DNA of 64,000 bases from DASPHG01 sp035629775 (GCA_035629775.1 DASPHG010000007.1:23770-87769), one strand, 5' to 3'. Positions 25,904 through 34,342 are shown, counted from the stretch's first letter. Notes: generated by a model from the letters alone, not told the origin. A program made the numbers and translations.

Positions 25904-26638
25904 CTAGCCCTCCTTTTCCTCGCCCTCGGAGGGCGCTTCCTCAGTTTCAGTTTCGGTTTCGGGTTCTGCAGGTGCCTCTTCCTCGGCGGTCTCGCCCTCT
26001 TCCTCGGCGGTCTCGCCCTCGGCAACCGGATCGCCCGGTGCCTCCTCAGCGGGTGTCTCGGCGTCCTCGCCGGCATCCGGACCGTCCTCCGGCGGCGGCG
26101 GCTCCTCGTCCCCGCCGACCTTGCCCTCGGCCTGGATCTGGCCGAGCGCGATCGCGAGACCCGCGATCAGCTGGTTGAGGCCGCGCACGAGGCCCGTGAT
26201 CGGCGACGCCAACACCCCGACCATCTGGCCGTGGAGCACGTCGATCGCGGGCAGCCGGGCGAGCGACTCGATCTGCTCGATCGTGAGCGCCTCGCCGCTC
26301 ATCACGCCGCCCTTGAACTCGAGCACCTCGTTCGCGCGGCGGAACTGCGACAGCGCCTTGGCGGCCATCGCCACGTCGCCCTCGGCGGACACAAACGTGA
26401 ATGCCGTCGGGCCCTCGAGCAGCTCCTTGAGGGTGTCGGCTCCGGCCTCGTCGGCCGCGCGCTCGGTCAACGTGTTCTTGACGACGCTGAAGCGGGCCCC
26501 GGCCTCGATCAGCTTCGACCGGAGCTCGGCGGCCTGCGGCACGGAGATGCCGCGGTAGTCGACGGCGAAGACCGCCTCCGATTCCTTGATTGCGGTCGCG
26601 ATCTCGGCGACGCGCTCAGCTTTTTGCTCTCGGTTCAA
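25904..26638 (-). CDS. rplJ: 50S ribosomal protein L10 with long acidic C-terminal extension
   Basis: 244 aa; the family is usually about 165-180. TTG start with AGGAG 6 bases upstream. Residues 1-172 are ordinary L10 (AVDYRGISVPQAAELRSKL; FSVVKNTLTERAADEAG), which anchors the L7/L12 stalk to 23S rRNA. From about residue 174 the protein continues as a Glu/Pro/Ala-rich low-complexity tail (for example EEPPPPEDGPDAGEDAE, repeated GETAEEE, ETETETEE). This tail is acidic and probably disordered. Translational repression of the operon by L10 is usual, but the 55-bp gap upstream is too short for the full classical leader. Confidence 0.95.
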   Translation of the reverse strand: MNREQKAERVAEIATAIKESEAVFAVDYRGISVPQAAELRSKLIEAGARFSVVKNTLTERAADEAGADTLKELLEGPTAFTFVSAEGDVAMAAKALSQFRRANEVLEFKGGVMSGEALTIEQIESLARLPAIDVLHGQMVGVLASPITGLVRGLNQLIAGLAIALGQIQAEGKVGGDEEPPPPEDGPDAGEDAETPAEEAPGDPVAEGETAEEEGETAEEEAPAEPETETETEEAPSEGEEKEG

Positions 26639-26693
26639 TTCGGTCTCCTGCGCCGGACTTAACTTGCCGGCGGTCTCGGGTGACGTCGGCGGA

Positions 26694-27440
26694 TCAGGCT
26701 ACAGCAGCCGCTTCCGCCTCGGATTCCGCTATCTGGGCAGCGGTGATGTCGCGCGTGCGCGACGGGTCGACCCGGACCCCCGGGCCCATCGTCGTGGTCA
26801 GCGTGATCGTCCGCAGATAGCGGCCCTTGGCGGCCGCCGGCTTCGCGCGGACGATCTCGTCGATCACGGCCGCGTAGTTCTCGAGCAGCGCCTCCGCGGG
26901 GAAGTCCGTCTTGCCGAGGGTCAGGTGGAGGATCGCCGAGCGGTCCGTGCGGTACTCGACCTTGCCGGCCTTCGATTCCTCGACCGCCTTCGCCACGTCC
27001 ATGGTGACCGTGCCGACCTTCGGGTTCGGCATCTTGCCCTGCGGGCCGAGGACCCGGCCGAGCTTGCCGACCACGGGCATCATGTCCGGCGTCGCGATCG
27101 CCACGTCGAAATCGGTCCAGTTCTCCTCCTCGATCCGCTTCGCGAGCTCGTCCGCGCCGACGTAGTCCGCGCCGGCCTGCTCGGCCTCGCGTGCTTTGTC
27201 GCCCTTGGCGAAGACGGCGATCTTGACCTCCTTGCCGAGCCCGTGCGGAAGCGCGAGCGTGCCGCGCAGCTGCTCGTCCGCGTGGCGGACGTTCAGGCCC
27301 GTGCGGATGTGCAGCTCGACCGTCTCCGCGAACTTGGCCCGCTGGAAGTTCTTGACGAGCCGGATCGCCTCGTGCGGCTCGTACTCGTGCTCGCGATCGA
27401 CGGTCGCGTACTTCTCCCGGTAGGTCTTGCCGCGCTTCAT
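26694..27440 (-). CDS. rplA: 50S ribosomal protein L1
   Basis: 248 aa, slightly longer than the usual 230 through a C-terminal Ala/Glu tail. Signature stretches include KFAETVELHIRTGLNVRHAD, GTLALPHGLGKEVKIAVFAKG, PVVGKLGRVLGPQGKMPNPK and GTVTMDVAKAVEESKAGKVE. It binds 23S rRNA at the E-site stalk and represses its own operon in other bacteria. The ATG shares one base with the rplK stop. Confidence 0.98.
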   Translation of the reverse strand: MKRGKTYREKYATVDREHEYEPHEAIRLVKNFQRAKFAETVELHIRTGLNVRHADEQLRGTLALPHGLGKEVKIAVFAKGDKAREAEQAGADYVGADELAKRIEEENWTDFDVAIATPDMMPVVGKLGRVLGPQGKMPNPKVGTVTMDVAKAVEESKAGKVEYRTDRSAILHLTLGKTDFPAEALLENYAAVIDEIVRAKPAAAKGRYLRTITLTTTMGPGVRVDPSRTRDITAAQIAESEAEAAAVA

Positions 27441-27871
27441 CAGCCCACCACGTCCACACCCATGGACCGAGCGGTCCCGGCGATGATCTTCGAAGCCTGG
27501 TCCACGTCGTGGGCGTTCAGGTCCTCGAGCTTCTGCTCGGCGATCGCGCGGATCTGAGCCTTCGTGATCGTGCCGACCTTGTTGCGGTTCGGCTCGCCGG
27601 ACCCCTTGTCCAGCCCGATCGCCTGCTTGATGAGCACGGCGGCCGGCGGCGTCTTCGTGATGAAGGTGAACGAGCGGTCCTCGAAGACCGTGATCTCGAC
27701 CGGGATGATCGTCCCGCCGCCCGCCTGGTCCTGCGTCTGGGCGTTGAACGCCTTGCAGAACTCCATGATGTTCACGCCGTGCTGGCCCAGGGCAGGGCCC
27801 ACCGGCGGCGCCGGGTTGGCGGCACCCGCGGGGACCTGGAGCTTGATGAGAGTTAAGACCTTCTTAGCCAC
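27440..27871 (-). CDS. rplK: 50S ribosomal protein L11
   Basis: 143 aa, full length. GTG start (VAKKVLTLIKLQVPAGAANP). Conserved PPVGPALGQHGVNIMEFCKAFN and FITKTPPAAVLIKQA are present. L11 binds the GTPase-associated centre of 23S rRNA and is needed for the stringent response. Between it and nusG lies a short tandem repeat rather than a clear Shine-Dalgarno. Confidence 0.98.
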   Translation of the reverse strand: MAKKVLTLIKLQVPAGAANPAPPVGPALGQHGVNIMEFCKAFNAQTQDQAGGGTIIPVEITVFEDRSFTFITKTPPAAVLIKQAIGLDKGSGEPNRNKVGTITKAQIRAIAEQKLEDLNAHDVDQASKIIAGTARSMGVDVVG

Positions 27872-27873
27872 GC

Positions 27874-27900
27874 GTTGCTCGTTGCTCGTTGCTCGTTGCT
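27874..27900. repeat. 7-bp tandem repeat between nusG and rplK
   Basis: Three exact GTTGCTC units and a fourth partial one (GTTGCT) in direct succession. On the coding strand it reads AGCAACG units leading up to the rplK GTG and covering the nusG stop codon. A slippage-prone repeat here could change the nusG-rplK spacing. Confidence 0.9.
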
Positions 27901-28420
27901 AGACCTTTTTTACCTGGTCGAAGCCCACCTCGACCGGGGTCTCGCGACCGAAGATTGACACGAGGACCTTCAGCTTCGCCGCGTCCTCGTTGATCTCGGA
28001 GATCTCGCCGGAGAAGTCGGACAGCGGGCCCGACACGACCTTGACGTTCTCGCCGATCGAGAACTGCGCCCGCGCGCGCGGCCGCTCGGCGGTCTCACGG
28101 TGCAGCAGGCGGTTGATCTCGTCCTGGGTGAGCGGGACCGGCTTGTTCTGCGGGCCGACGAAGCCCGTGACGCCCGGCGTGTTCTTGACGAGCGTCCAGG
28201 AGTCCTCGTTCAGGTCCATGTTCACGAGCACGTAACCCGGCATGGTCCGCTTCTCGGTCTGGACCTTCTGGCCGTCCTTCATCTCGGACACGACCTCGGT
28301 CGGGATGACGACCTGCCGGACGTTCCGCTTCTGGTTCAGCGATACGACCCGGTGCTCCAGGTTGTGCTTGACCTTGTTCTCGTGGCCTGAGTAGGTGTTG
28401 ACGGCGTACCAGCGGAACAT
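27899..28420 (-). CDS. nusG: Transcription termination/antitermination factor NusG
   Basis: 173 aa. NGN domain begins MFRWYAVNTYSGHENKVKHN and has PGYVLVNMDLN and TPGVTGFVG; KOW domain has GENVKVVSGPLSDFSGEI near residue 122 and ends VEVGFDQVKKV. It binds RNA polymerase, affects pausing and links transcription to Rho or the ribosome. The start lies 3 bp after secE. The stop codon is inside the tandem repeat 27874-27900. Confidence 0.98.
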   Translation of the reverse strand: MFRWYAVNTYSGHENKVKHNLEHRVVSLNQKRNVRQVVIPTEVVSEMKDGQKVQTEKRTMPGYVLVNMDLNEDSWTLVKNTPGVTGFVGPQNKPVPLTQDEINRLLHRETAERPRARAQFSIGENVKVVSGPLSDFSGEISEINEDAAKLKVLVSIFGRETPVEVGFDQVKKV

Positions 28421-28423
28421 TGC

Positions 28424-28942
28424 TCAGATGATCTCGTCAATGACGCGCGAGAAGATGGCGTCCAGTAGGCCGAGGTAACCCCCGGCGATCAGTACAAACC
28501 CCAGAACGACGCCCGTCAGTGTGGTGACCTGCTTGCGGTCCGGCCACTGAACGCGCTGGAGCTCCGCCCAGACGTTCTGGAAGAAGTGCCAGACCTTACC
28601 GAGTCCGCTTCGCTGCTCACCGGCGGCCGCCGTGTCGCCGCCGCGCACTCCGCGCGGCCCCGTCGCGGTCTCGGGGGCGATCTCGTCGACGGGCTCGTCC
28701 GAGAAGGCCCCGGCCTCCTCCGCCTCGAGCTCGAGCTCGCGGTCCGCCGCCTCGTCGATGTCGTCGAGCTCGGACTCCTCGAGCGACTCGAGGAGCTCGT
28801 CCGAGCGGCCCAGCTCGTCGGGAGGCGCGCCGACCTGGAGGTCGACCTCCTCCTGAAGGTCGTCGCCCGGGGGGACCGATCCCTGCCGCGCTGCGCGGCG
28901 TGCCGCCTGCCGTTCCTTGGCCCGTTGCCGGTTGCGGGCCAT
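28424..28942 (-). CDS. secE: Preprotein translocase subunit SecE with acidic N-terminal extension
   Basis: 172 aa; actinobacterial SecE is often 70-120. The conserved core is at the C-terminus: WHFFQNVWAELQRVQWPDRK, the amphipathic helix and Pro-Asp-Arg kink, followed by the single membrane helix VVLGFVLIAGGYLGLLDAIF. The first 105 residues are a basic start (RNRQRAKERQAARRAARQG) and then a long Glu/Asp-rich stretch (for example LLESLEESELDDIDEAADRE). It forms the SecYEG channel. The ATG is 6 bp from the rpmG stop. Confidence 0.95.
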   Translation of the reverse strand: MARNRQRAKERQAARRAARQGSVPPGDDLQEEVDLQVGAPPDELGRSDELLESLEESELDDIDEAADRELELEAEEAGAFSDEPVDEIAPETATGPRGVRGGDTAAAGEQRSGLGKVWHFFQNVWAELQRVQWPDRKQVTTLTGVVLGFVLIAGGYLGLLDAIFSRVIDEII

Positions 28943-28948
28943 GGCGGG

Positions 28949-29113
28949 CTAGCGGGTCTCCTTGTGCGGCGTGTGCTTGCTGCACCACCGGCAGTACTTG
29001 CGCAGCTCGATTCGATCCGGATTGTTCCGCTTGGACTTGTTGGTCTGGTAGTTGCGCCGCTTGCAGTCCTCGCAGGCGAGAGTCACGGCGATTCGGATGT
29101 CTCCGCGTGCCAC
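28949..29113 (-). CDS. rpmG: 50S ribosomal protein L33 (zinc-binding type)
   Basis: 54 aa read directly from the sequence: VARGDIRIAVTLACEDCKRR at the start, NNPDRIELRKYCRWCSKHTP later. Both CxxC pairs (CEDC, CRWC) are present, so this is the zinc-containing paralogue. GTG start with GGAGG 5 bases upstream. It heads the minus-strand rpmG-secE-nusG-rplK-rplA-rplJ-rplL transcription unit. Confidence 0.95.
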   Translation of the reverse strand: MARGDIRIAVTLACEDCKRRNYQTNKSKRNNPDRIELRKYCRWCSKHTPHKETR

Positions 29114-29137
29114 GGGTGCCTCCGGTCGAAAGAAAGA

Positions 29138-29154
29138 CCTCGCAGGGAGCGAGG
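29138..29154 (-). terminator. Rho-independent terminator after the PhoD-like gene
   Basis: On the minus strand the sequence CCTCGC-TCCCT-GCGAGG forms a 6-bp stem with a 5-base loop, followed by TCTTTCTTTC. It lies 29 bp after the stop of the phosphatase gene and 24 bp before the rpmG start, so it separates these units; the rpmG promoter must then be very close or upstream of it. Confidence 0.7.
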
Positions 29155-29182
29155 CCGAGGGGCAGTCTAGCTCAGCGCGCCC

Positions 29183-30826
29183 TCACCGCAGTTGGCGCTC
29201 GCACACGTCGTGGAGCGTCGCCTCGCGCCAGTCCTCGGGGCGGGTCTTCTCGAGCCGGAAATGAGCCGCCGGGCCGTCGAGCTCGAGCGTCGCGACCTGG
29301 TTGTCGAACCACGGGCCCTCCGCCACCTGCCAGCGGATCCGGGCGGGGGGCACGCGTGCGCTGCGGCAGAGCAGACCACCGATCAGCTGGCCGGCGCGAG
29401 AGCTCGCGAAACGGACCATCCGCCGCTCGCCCGCACTCAGGCCGTTCCGGAAGGGCGAGCACGTCGCCTGGTGGACGACGCTCTCGGCCCCGACCGAGCT
29501 CCGGAAGGCGACCTCGGCCAGGTAGGCGTGGTGGACGTCGCCCGACAGGAGCGTGATCGTGGCCGGCGCCTGCCCCCGCTTCCCCGCGGCCACCTCTTCC
29601 AGCACCTCGGTGAACGGCTCGAACGAGCGCCGGAACGCCGCCCAGTGCTCTAGGTCGAGACTGCGCCTGACCTTCTCCCCCATCCCCTTCGCGCGCTCGC
29701 CCCAGGCGCCCTCGCAGACCGCCTCGTTCCATGCCTCGAGCCCATGCTCGCCACCCGGTAGGAGGATCGGAAGCGAGCTCGCGATGAGGAGGTGCGTGAA
29801 GTCGCCGGTCACGTGGTCGAGGAACCACTCCCACTCCTCGTCGTCGACCATGGTCCGCGCGCCCGGGTCGAGCACCCGGCCCGCGCGCGAGTCCAGCACG
29901 ATCAGGCGGACGGCGCCGTTGTCGCGGCAGTAGCTCCAGCGCGTCCCCTCGGTCTCGCGGTCGTTCTGAAGCGCGAACTCGTGGAGCAGCGGTGCGGCGT
30001 CGTCCGCCGCGCGCACGCGCGCGTACATCTCGTCGTCGGCCAGGTGGCTCGGCGACAGGTTCCCGAGGTGCTGGTAGATCCAGTAGCTCATGCCGGCGCC
30101 GGCGATCCGCTCGTCCCACCAGTCCTGGCGCTGGGCCTCGACGATCCAGTCGTGCGAGATGTTCCAGTCGTCGTGGACGTCGTGGTCGTCCCAGATCATC
30201 GGCGTGCGCACGTTGGCGAACAGCCAGCGGATCCACGGGTCCCCCCACGACTCCCAGTACAGGCGCGTGTACTCCTCGAAGTCCTTCACCTCCTCGCCCG
30301 GCGGCTGCGAGGTGTCGCGGCGCGACCGGATCCACTCGAGCGCCTTCAGCGAGACCTCGTCCGCATAGACCTGGTCGCCGAGCATGAGCAGCATGTCCGG
30401 CCATTCGTGCGGCTCCTGGTTGACCATGCGCCGCGCCAGCGCATAGAGGGCGTCGACCTCGCGGCCGCGCTCGTCGTCGTTCTTGGAGCACGTGTACGGC
30501 GGCTCATGCGGGAGCGCGACGCGGCACGAGCCGAAGCAGATCTTGAGCCGCCCCGTGTGGCCGGTCGTCCGGATCACCGAGGGCGGCAGCTCCGAGCCCG
30601 GATCCGGCCAGCGCCGCTCGCCGTCGAGGTGCACCTCGTACGGGTGAACGGAGTTCTCGTCGAGGCCGGTCACGTGCACGAGCGCGTAGTGGTGGCCGGC
30701 CACGTGGAACGTGCGCTGGGTCGAGCCGAGGATCTCGACCTCGCACGCGGCGTCGGTCTCGACCCACACGGTCGCCTCGGTCGCGTCCACGTAGCGCAGC
30801 ACCGGGCCGAGGATCAGCTGTGGCAT
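29183..30826 (-). CDS. PhoD-like metallophosphatase (alkaline phosphatase D family)
   Basis: 547 aa from ATG 30826, preceded by AGGTG at 6 bases; a GTG three codons earlier is possible. An Fn3-like N-terminal domain (ATVWVETDAACEVEILG) is followed by the PhoD metallophosphatase core: FGSCR, LMLGDQVYAD, MIWDDHDVHDDWN and LLSGDVHHAYLAE. These supply the Fe/Ca-type metal ligands of PhoD. No signal peptide is visible, so it is probably cytoplasmic, like many actinobacterial PhoD homologues. Probable role: phosphomonoester or phosphodiester hydrolysis. Divergent from an acidic protein gene, 48 bp apart. Confidence 0.9.
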   Translation of the reverse strand: MPQLILGPVLRYVDATEATVWVETDAACEVEILGSTQRTFHVAGHHYALVHVTGLDENSVHPYEVHLDGERRWPDPGSELPPSVIRTTGHTGRLKICFGSCRVALPHEPPYTCSKNDDERGREVDALYALARRMVNQEPHEWPDMLLMLGDQVYADEVSLKALEWIRSRRDTSQPPGEEVKDFEEYTRLYWESWGDPWIRWLFANVRTPMIWDDHDVHDDWNISHDWIVEAQRQDWWDERIAGAGMSYWIYQHLGNLSPSHLADDEMYARVRAADDAAPLLHEFALQNDRETEGTRWSYCRDNGAVRLIVLDSRAGRVLDPGARTMVDDEEWEWFLDHVTGDFTHLLIASSLPILLPGGEHGLEAWNEAVCEGAWGERAKGMGEKVRRSLDLEHWAAFRRSFEPFTEVLEEVAAGKRGQAPATITLLSGDVHHAYLAEVAFRSSVGAESVVHQATCSPFRNGLSAGERRMVRFASSRAGQLIGGLLCRSARVPPARIRWQVAEGPWFDNQVATLELDGPAAHFRLEKTRPEDWREATLHDVCERQLR

Positions 30827-30874
30827 GAACGGCACCTACCCCGGGTACTCGTCGCGCAAGCGAGAGGAGGACGG

Positions 30875-31297
30875 ATGTCTGAGGAAGAGCGCACCGAGGA
30901 CGGCGCCGCTGCGAAGGCGCAGGCCGCCGAGGAGGAGCAGGACGAGGCCAAGGAGGAGATGGAGCAGCTCGAGGAGGATCCGCCCGAGAAGCTCGAGGAC
31001 TGGCCCGATGGAAAGGCCAAGTACGAGACCTTCGGCGGTCCCGAGGGCGAGCACTCCTACGAGGAGGGGCCGGAGCAGAAGCTCGGGCAGTCGGGGGTTC
31101 GGCACCACGACGACGGTTCGGTCTCGGTCGACGGCGAGAAGGTCGATAACCCGGACGATTACAAGGGCGACCCGATCCCGGGCGGCCCGACCGACCCGAA
31201 CTCACCTGAGCTCGCCGGCGAGAAGGACGAGAACGAGGGCGACACCGAGGACACGAGCGAGGGCGGCACTGACGACGAGAGCGAGGGCGGCTCCTAG
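30875..31297 (+). CDS. Acidic, probably disordered protein of unknown function
   Basis: 140 aa, AGGAGG 4 bases before the ATG. Extremely acidic, with almost no hydrophobic core: EEEQDEAKEEMEQLEEDPPE near the N-terminus, a central region with some conserved-looking aromatic residues (KYETFGGPEGEHSYEEGP, QSGVRHHDDGSVSVDGEKV), and a Glu/Gly/Ser tail. I do not recognise a family. No signal peptide. The coding bias and ribosome site support a real gene. Its stop shares the palindrome CTAG with the opposing gene. Confidence 0.7.
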   Translation: MSEEERTEDGAAAKAQAAEEEQDEAKEEMEQLEEDPPEKLEDWPDGKAKYETFGGPEGEHSYEEGPEQKLGQSGVRHHDDGSVSVDGEKVDNPDDYKGDPIPGGPTDPNSPELAGEKDENEGDTEDTSEGGTDDESEGGS

Positions 31298-33390
31298 GCC
31301 GCCGCGCCCTCCTTCTCCTCGTGCTGCTCCTTCAGCTCGCGCTTCAGCACCTTGCCGGTGGCGTTGCGGGGTAGCTCGTCGATGAACTCGACGTCGCGCG
31401 GGACCTTGTAGCGCGCGAGGTTCGCCTTGACCGCGCTCTTGATCGAGTCCTCCGTGACCTTCGCGCCCTTCTTCTTCACGACGTAGGCCTTCAGGCGCTG
31501 GCCGAACTTCTCGTCGTCGACGCCGATCACGGCGACCTCGTCGACGCCGTCCTGGCGCGCGATCAGGTCCTCGACCTCCTGCGGGAAGACGTTCTCCCCG
31601 CCCGAGACGATCATGTCGTCGTCGCGGCCCTCGACGAACAGGCGGCCCTGGTCGTCGATGTGGCCCACGTCGCCGCTCGACATCAGCCCGTCGATCATGT
31701 CCTTCGAGCCGCCACCGGTGTAGCCCTCGAAGAGCATGTCGTTCGCGACGAAGATCCGGCCGGTCTCGCCTCCCGGCAGCTCGCGGCCGTTCTCGTCGTA
31801 GATCCGCAGCGTCGTGCCGAGCGGCGCCTTGCCGGCGGTGCCCGGCGCGGCGCGCAGGTCAGCCGGCGTCGCGATGGTGGCCCACGCGACCTCGGTGGAG
31901 CCGTAGAGGTTGTAGACGACGTCGCCGAACTCATCCATGAACTTGATCGCGAGGTCGCCGGGCAGCGCGGAGCCCGACACCGGCACGGTCCGCAGCGAGG
32001 ACGTGTCGTACTTCGAGCGGACCTCCTCGGGCAGGTCGAGGACCCGCTGGAGCATCACCGGCACCATCGGGCACGAGGTGCACTCGTGCTGGGCGATCGC
32101 CGACAGCGTGCCCTCGGGGTCGAACTTGCGCTGGAGCACGTAGGTCGAGTGCAGGAGCATCCCGAGCGTGAAGTGGGCGAAGCCCCACGAGTGGAAGAGC
32201 GGCGCGGCGATCATCGTGCGCTCGCCCGCCTTCAACGGGATCCGCGACAGCAGCGCGATCGCCGGGCTGAGCCCCTCCGGCTGCTTGCGCGTGGCCCCCT
32301 TCGGCGTCCCCGTGGTGCCGGAGGTGAGGATCACGACGCGGCCGTACTCCTCGGGCGGCACCGGCCGGGCGGCGTCGCCCGACTCGATCAGCTCCTCGAG
32401 CGTGGGGTCATCCGGCGAGTCGTCCTCGACCCAGGCGACGAAGCGCTTGCGGCGCTTGCCGGCGTCCTCGAGCAGCTCGGCGAACTCCTGGTCGTAGACG
32501 ATCGCGGCCGGCTTCTCGCGCTTCACGACCTCGGTGAGCTGCGGACCTGCGAACGCCGTGTTCAGGTAGAGGGCGTGCGCGCCGATCTTCGAGGCCGCGA
32601 CCGTCGCCTCGATGAAGCCGCGGTGGTTGCGGCACATGATCGCGACGCCGTCGCCCTCGCCGAGCCCGGCGTCGAGCCACGCGTTCGCCAGCGCATTCGT
32701 GCGCTCGTGCACCTCGCCGAAGGTGAGCGTGCCGAGCTCGTCGATGATCGCCTGGTGCTGCGGGCGCTGGATCGCGTTGGTCGTGTAGCCGGCGGCCGGC
32801 GTCGGCCCGAGGCGCTTGTACGCAACGAGCGCGCGCGCCATCCGGTCGGGGCGCGTCGGACGCGCGATGCCCGAGGTGACCGCGACCCGCACCGTCTCGG
32901 CGGCCTGGCTCGCAAGTGCGACCGGGTTGAAGCGCTCCGACTTCGATGACATCTCTTCTCCTTCGATCGTCGCCTTGAGGTTCTCGAGTATGCGTTTGAG
33001 GTTGCCCCGCACCGCGTAAGCGGACACCCGGTCCGAGATCATGCCGAGTACACCACCGGGCGCGTGATAGGAGAGCCGCAGCTCGACCCGCGTGGTGCCG
33101 TCCTCCTGGGTCCGCAGGCGCCACCGCCCGCGCTGGTCGATGCCGGTGACGCTGGTCCACGCCATGTCGCAGCACTCGTCCCACTCCACCACCTCGACCA
33201 GCCCGCCGATCTCGGCCGATCCCACGGCCATCCGCATCGTGTAGCGCGCGCCCATTCCGCGGTCCTTCTCGCCCTCGGGCTCCCAGCGCGTGATCGACTC
33301 CGCGAAGCGCGTGTACTGATCGGGGTCGGTGACGACCGCCCAGATCTCGCTCGCGGGCGCGTCGATCGCGACGCTCTCGGTCAGCCGCAT
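31294..33390 (-). CDS. SRPBCC-domain / acyl-CoA synthetase fusion
   Basis: 698 aa. Residues 1-140 are an SRPBCC (START-like) lipid-binding fold: SVAIDAPASEIWAVVTDPDQ, ITRWEPEGEKDRGMGARY, then a C-terminal helix. Residues about 150-690 are an ANL-superfamily adenylating enzyme: VILTSGTTGTPKGATRK (ATP loop), YNLYGSTEVAW, SSGDVGHIDDQGRLFVEGR, and PRNATGKVLKREL with the catalytic Lys. It should activate a fatty or other carboxylic acid to an acyl-CoA. A methionine at residue 146 could allow the synthetase to be made alone. Starts one base after plsC-like stop. Confidence 0.9.
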   Translation of the reverse strand: MRLTESVAIDAPASEIWAVVTDPDQYTRFAESITRWEPEGEKDRGMGARYTMRMAVGSAEIGGLVEVVEWDECCDMAWTSVTGIDQRGRWRLRTQEDGTTRVELRLSYHAPGGVLGMISDRVSAYAVRGNLKRILENLKATIEGEEMSSKSERFNPVALASQAAETVRVAVTSGIARPTRPDRMARALVAYKRLGPTPAAGYTTNAIQRPQHQAIIDELGTLTFGEVHERTNALANAWLDAGLGEGDGVAIMCRNHRGFIEATVAASKIGAHALYLNTAFAGPQLTEVVKREKPAAIVYDQEFAELLEDAGKRRKRFVAWVEDDSPDDPTLEELIESGDAARPVPPEEYGRVVILTSGTTGTPKGATRKQPEGLSPAIALLSRIPLKAGERTMIAAPLFHSWGFAHFTLGMLLHSTYVLQRKFDPEGTLSAIAQHECTSCPMVPVMLQRVLDLPEEVRSKYDTSSLRTVPVSGSALPGDLAIKFMDEFGDVVYNLYGSTEVAWATIATPADLRAAPGTAGKAPLGTTLRIYDENGRELPGGETGRIFVANDMLFEGYTGGGSKDMIDGLMSSGDVGHIDDQGRLFVEGRDDDMIVSGGENVFPQEVEDLIARQDGVDEVAVIGVDDEKFGQRLKAYVVKKKGAKVTEDSIKSAVKANLARYKVPRDVEFIDELPRNATGKVLKRELKEQHEEKEGAAA

Positions 33391-33391
33391 G

Positions 33392-34342
33392 TCAGCCGAT
33401 CACCGGAAGGCGCCGCTCCTGGGCGAGCGCGTCGAGGGTGGCCTGCATGCGGCCGACGATCGACTCGTAGGCCTCGTCCAGGTCGGGCTCCGGGCCGAAC
33501 TCGTCGCGCAGGTCGATCGGGTCGAGCACCTGGATCGTGATCTTCGCGGGGAGTGGCAGGTGGCCGAGCATGTCGCCGACGTTCAGGCCCCACGGCAGCG
33601 CGATCGAGATCGGCAGCACCTTCAGGCGGAACAGCCGGTCGAGCATGAACAGCTTGGCGAGGCGCTCGCCGCGCGAGAGGAAGAGTGCGGTCTCCTGGCC
33701 GCCGATCGAGACGACGGGGACGATCGGCACGCCCTTCGCCAGCGCCAGCCGGATGAAGCCCTTCCGGCCGCCGAAGTCGACCTTCGCCGACTCCCAGGAC
33801 GGGCGATGCACCTCGTAGTCGCCGCCCGGGTAGACGAGGAGCGCCGCGCCCTTGTCGAGCGCCTTCTCGGCGTTCTGGGGTGAGGCGGCGACCGTGCCGT
33901 ACTTGCGTAGGGAGCCCAGCCCCGGCATCGCCAGCACGAGGTTGTGCGCGAGCTGGAAGAAGCGCCGTTCGACTCCGAAGTAGGTGGTGAAGGCGAGCGT
34001 GAAGACGTGGGTATCGGGAGTCAGGTTGCCGCCGGAGTGGTTCCCCACGAGCAGCACCGGCCCGCTGGCCGGGATGCGGTCGAGCCCGCGGACGTCGGCG
34101 CGGAAGTAGTAGCTCGCGAGCATCCACAGGCCGGGGAGCGTCTCGCGGATGTAGTCGGTGTCGCGCTCGTCGAGGTCGGCCTTCGGGATGCGCGACTGGG
34201 CGAGGTTCGAGATCACGCGCGCGACGCGCGCGCCGAGCTGGATCGCACGCGCCCCACCGTTCGCCGCGGCGTGCGGATCGCCGCCGTTGGGGGACGCACC
34301 GTTCGTGCTGGTCGTCGTGCTCTGTTCCGTTTGTCCGGCCAT
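33392..34342 (-). CDS. Glycerophospholipid acyltransferase (PlsC-like superfamily)
   Basis: 316 aa from ATG 34342, GGAG upstream; the longer open frame adds an Arg/Ser stretch with no family likeness. A Thr/Ser/Asn-rich N-terminus (residues 1-35) is followed by the acyltransferase domain: GPVLLVGNHSGGNLTPDTHV holds the active-site His with Asp displaced relative to the simple HX4D, AALLVYPGGDYEVHRPSWES matches the FPEG-type block, and GVPIVPVVSIGG follows. It transfers an acyl chain from acyl-CoA to a glycerolipid at the membrane. Context with an acyl-CoA synthetase and a patatin indicates lipid remodelling. Confidence 0.88.
   Translation of the reverse strand: MAGQTEQSTTTSTNGASPNGGDPHAAANGGARAIQLGARVARVISNLAQSRIPKADLDERDTDYIRETLPGLWMLASYYFRADVRGLDRIPASGPVLLVGNHSGGNLTPDTHVFTLAFTTYFGVERRFFQLAHNLVLAMPGLGSLRKYGTVAASPQNAEKALDKGAALLVYPGGDYEVHRPSWESAKVDFGGRKGFIRLALAKGVPIVPVVSIGGQETALFLSRGERLAKLFMLDRLFRLKVLPISIALPWGLNVGDMLGHLPLPAKITIQVLDPIDLRDEFGPEPDLDEAYESIVGRMQATLDALAQERRLPVIG

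Noticed and set aside
27874..27900. CRISPR-like repeat
   Set aside because: Units are 7 bp with no spacers, so this is a simple tandem repeat.
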